Assembly (NCBI GenBank): GCA_900545015.1
Contig: UQXJ01000031.1
Span: 1-15,094 of the forward strand
DNA length: 15,094 nucleotides
Direction of reading: 5' to 3'
Source: an uncultured Mollicutes bacterium
GTDB lineage: Bacteria; Bacillota_I; Bacilli_A; RFN20; CAG-826
Both the position numbers and the translations under genes were made by a program. Under the pieces are notes generated by a model. It did not search any database and had not been told where the DNA came from. It saw nothing but the letters and a program-made list of their open reading frames with translations. Shown in pieces: positions 15,056 to 15,094 of this stretch. Position 1 is the first letter of the stretch, and every line of letters starts with the position of its first letter.

Positions 15056-15094
15056 ATTCAAATGAGTAAATCAAAGAAACTCAAATCAAAAAAA

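Noticed and set aside
15028..15094. GH3 operon as part of the glucuronate regulon
   Set aside because: Its promoter has a good -10 and fair -35 and no TGCAAT/ATTGCA pair or cre-like site in the visible upstream sequence. Sequence past 15094 could still change this.

Overview
This AT-rich window is best explained as part of the chromosome of a low-GC Bacilli-like Firmicute, possibly an uncultured gut lineage near Erysipelotrichales, RF39 or Acholeplasma-type groups. The basis is strong AGGAGG-type ribosome binding sites, short intergenic gaps, Firmicutes-type UxuA, UxuB, UxaC and KdgK proteins, CcpA-type cre-like sites and a membrane-anchored permuted GH3 enzyme. Every one of the 11 genes stops at TAA or TAG, while tryptophan is read from TGG, so TGA is unused here. 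The standard bacterial code fits. I cannot name the species.

Region 1 (35-1198, minus) is a lipoprotein gene of unknown function with Ig-like and OB-fold-like segments. Region 2 (1361-6244, minus) is a tightly packed five-gene operon, transcribed uxuA-uxuB-uxaC-kdgA-kdgK. It encodes the whole route from D-glucuronate through fructuronate, mannonate and KDG to KDPG, then pyruvate and glyceraldehyde-3-phosphate, and it ends in a clear intrinsic terminator (1303-1346). Region 3 (6245-6475) is a divergent control region. Region 4 (6476-11076, plus) holds an AraC-family regulator, a GPH-family sugar:cation symporter and a cytoplasmic GH2 glycosidase, ending in a terminator (11096-11124). Region 5 (11382-14998, minus) is a second operon: a large circularly permuted GH3 glycosidase with a membrane segment at each end, followed by a four-helix membrane protein, with its own terminator (11317-11355).

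Regions 2-4 form one glucuronide-use module. The symporter would import a glucuronide, the GH2 enzyme would release glucuronate in the cytoplasm, and the divergent operon would break it down. The strongest regulatory signal is a 27-bp element, WTGCAATAT-N12-ATTGCA. Three good copies (6299-6325, 6410-6436, 7269-7295) and one degenerate copy (6350-6376) lie at the uxuA, araC and symporter promoters and nowhere else I could see. This is the likely operator of the AraC-family protein. Two cre-like sites (6341-6354, 7298-7311) suggest catabolite repression on top.

The GH3 operon has a good promoter without these elements, so it is probably controlled separately. No tRNA, rRNA, CRISPR array, insertion sequence or phage feature was seen. 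I found no clearly new system. The most distinctive items are the operator set and the doubly anchored permuted GH3 with its membrane partner.
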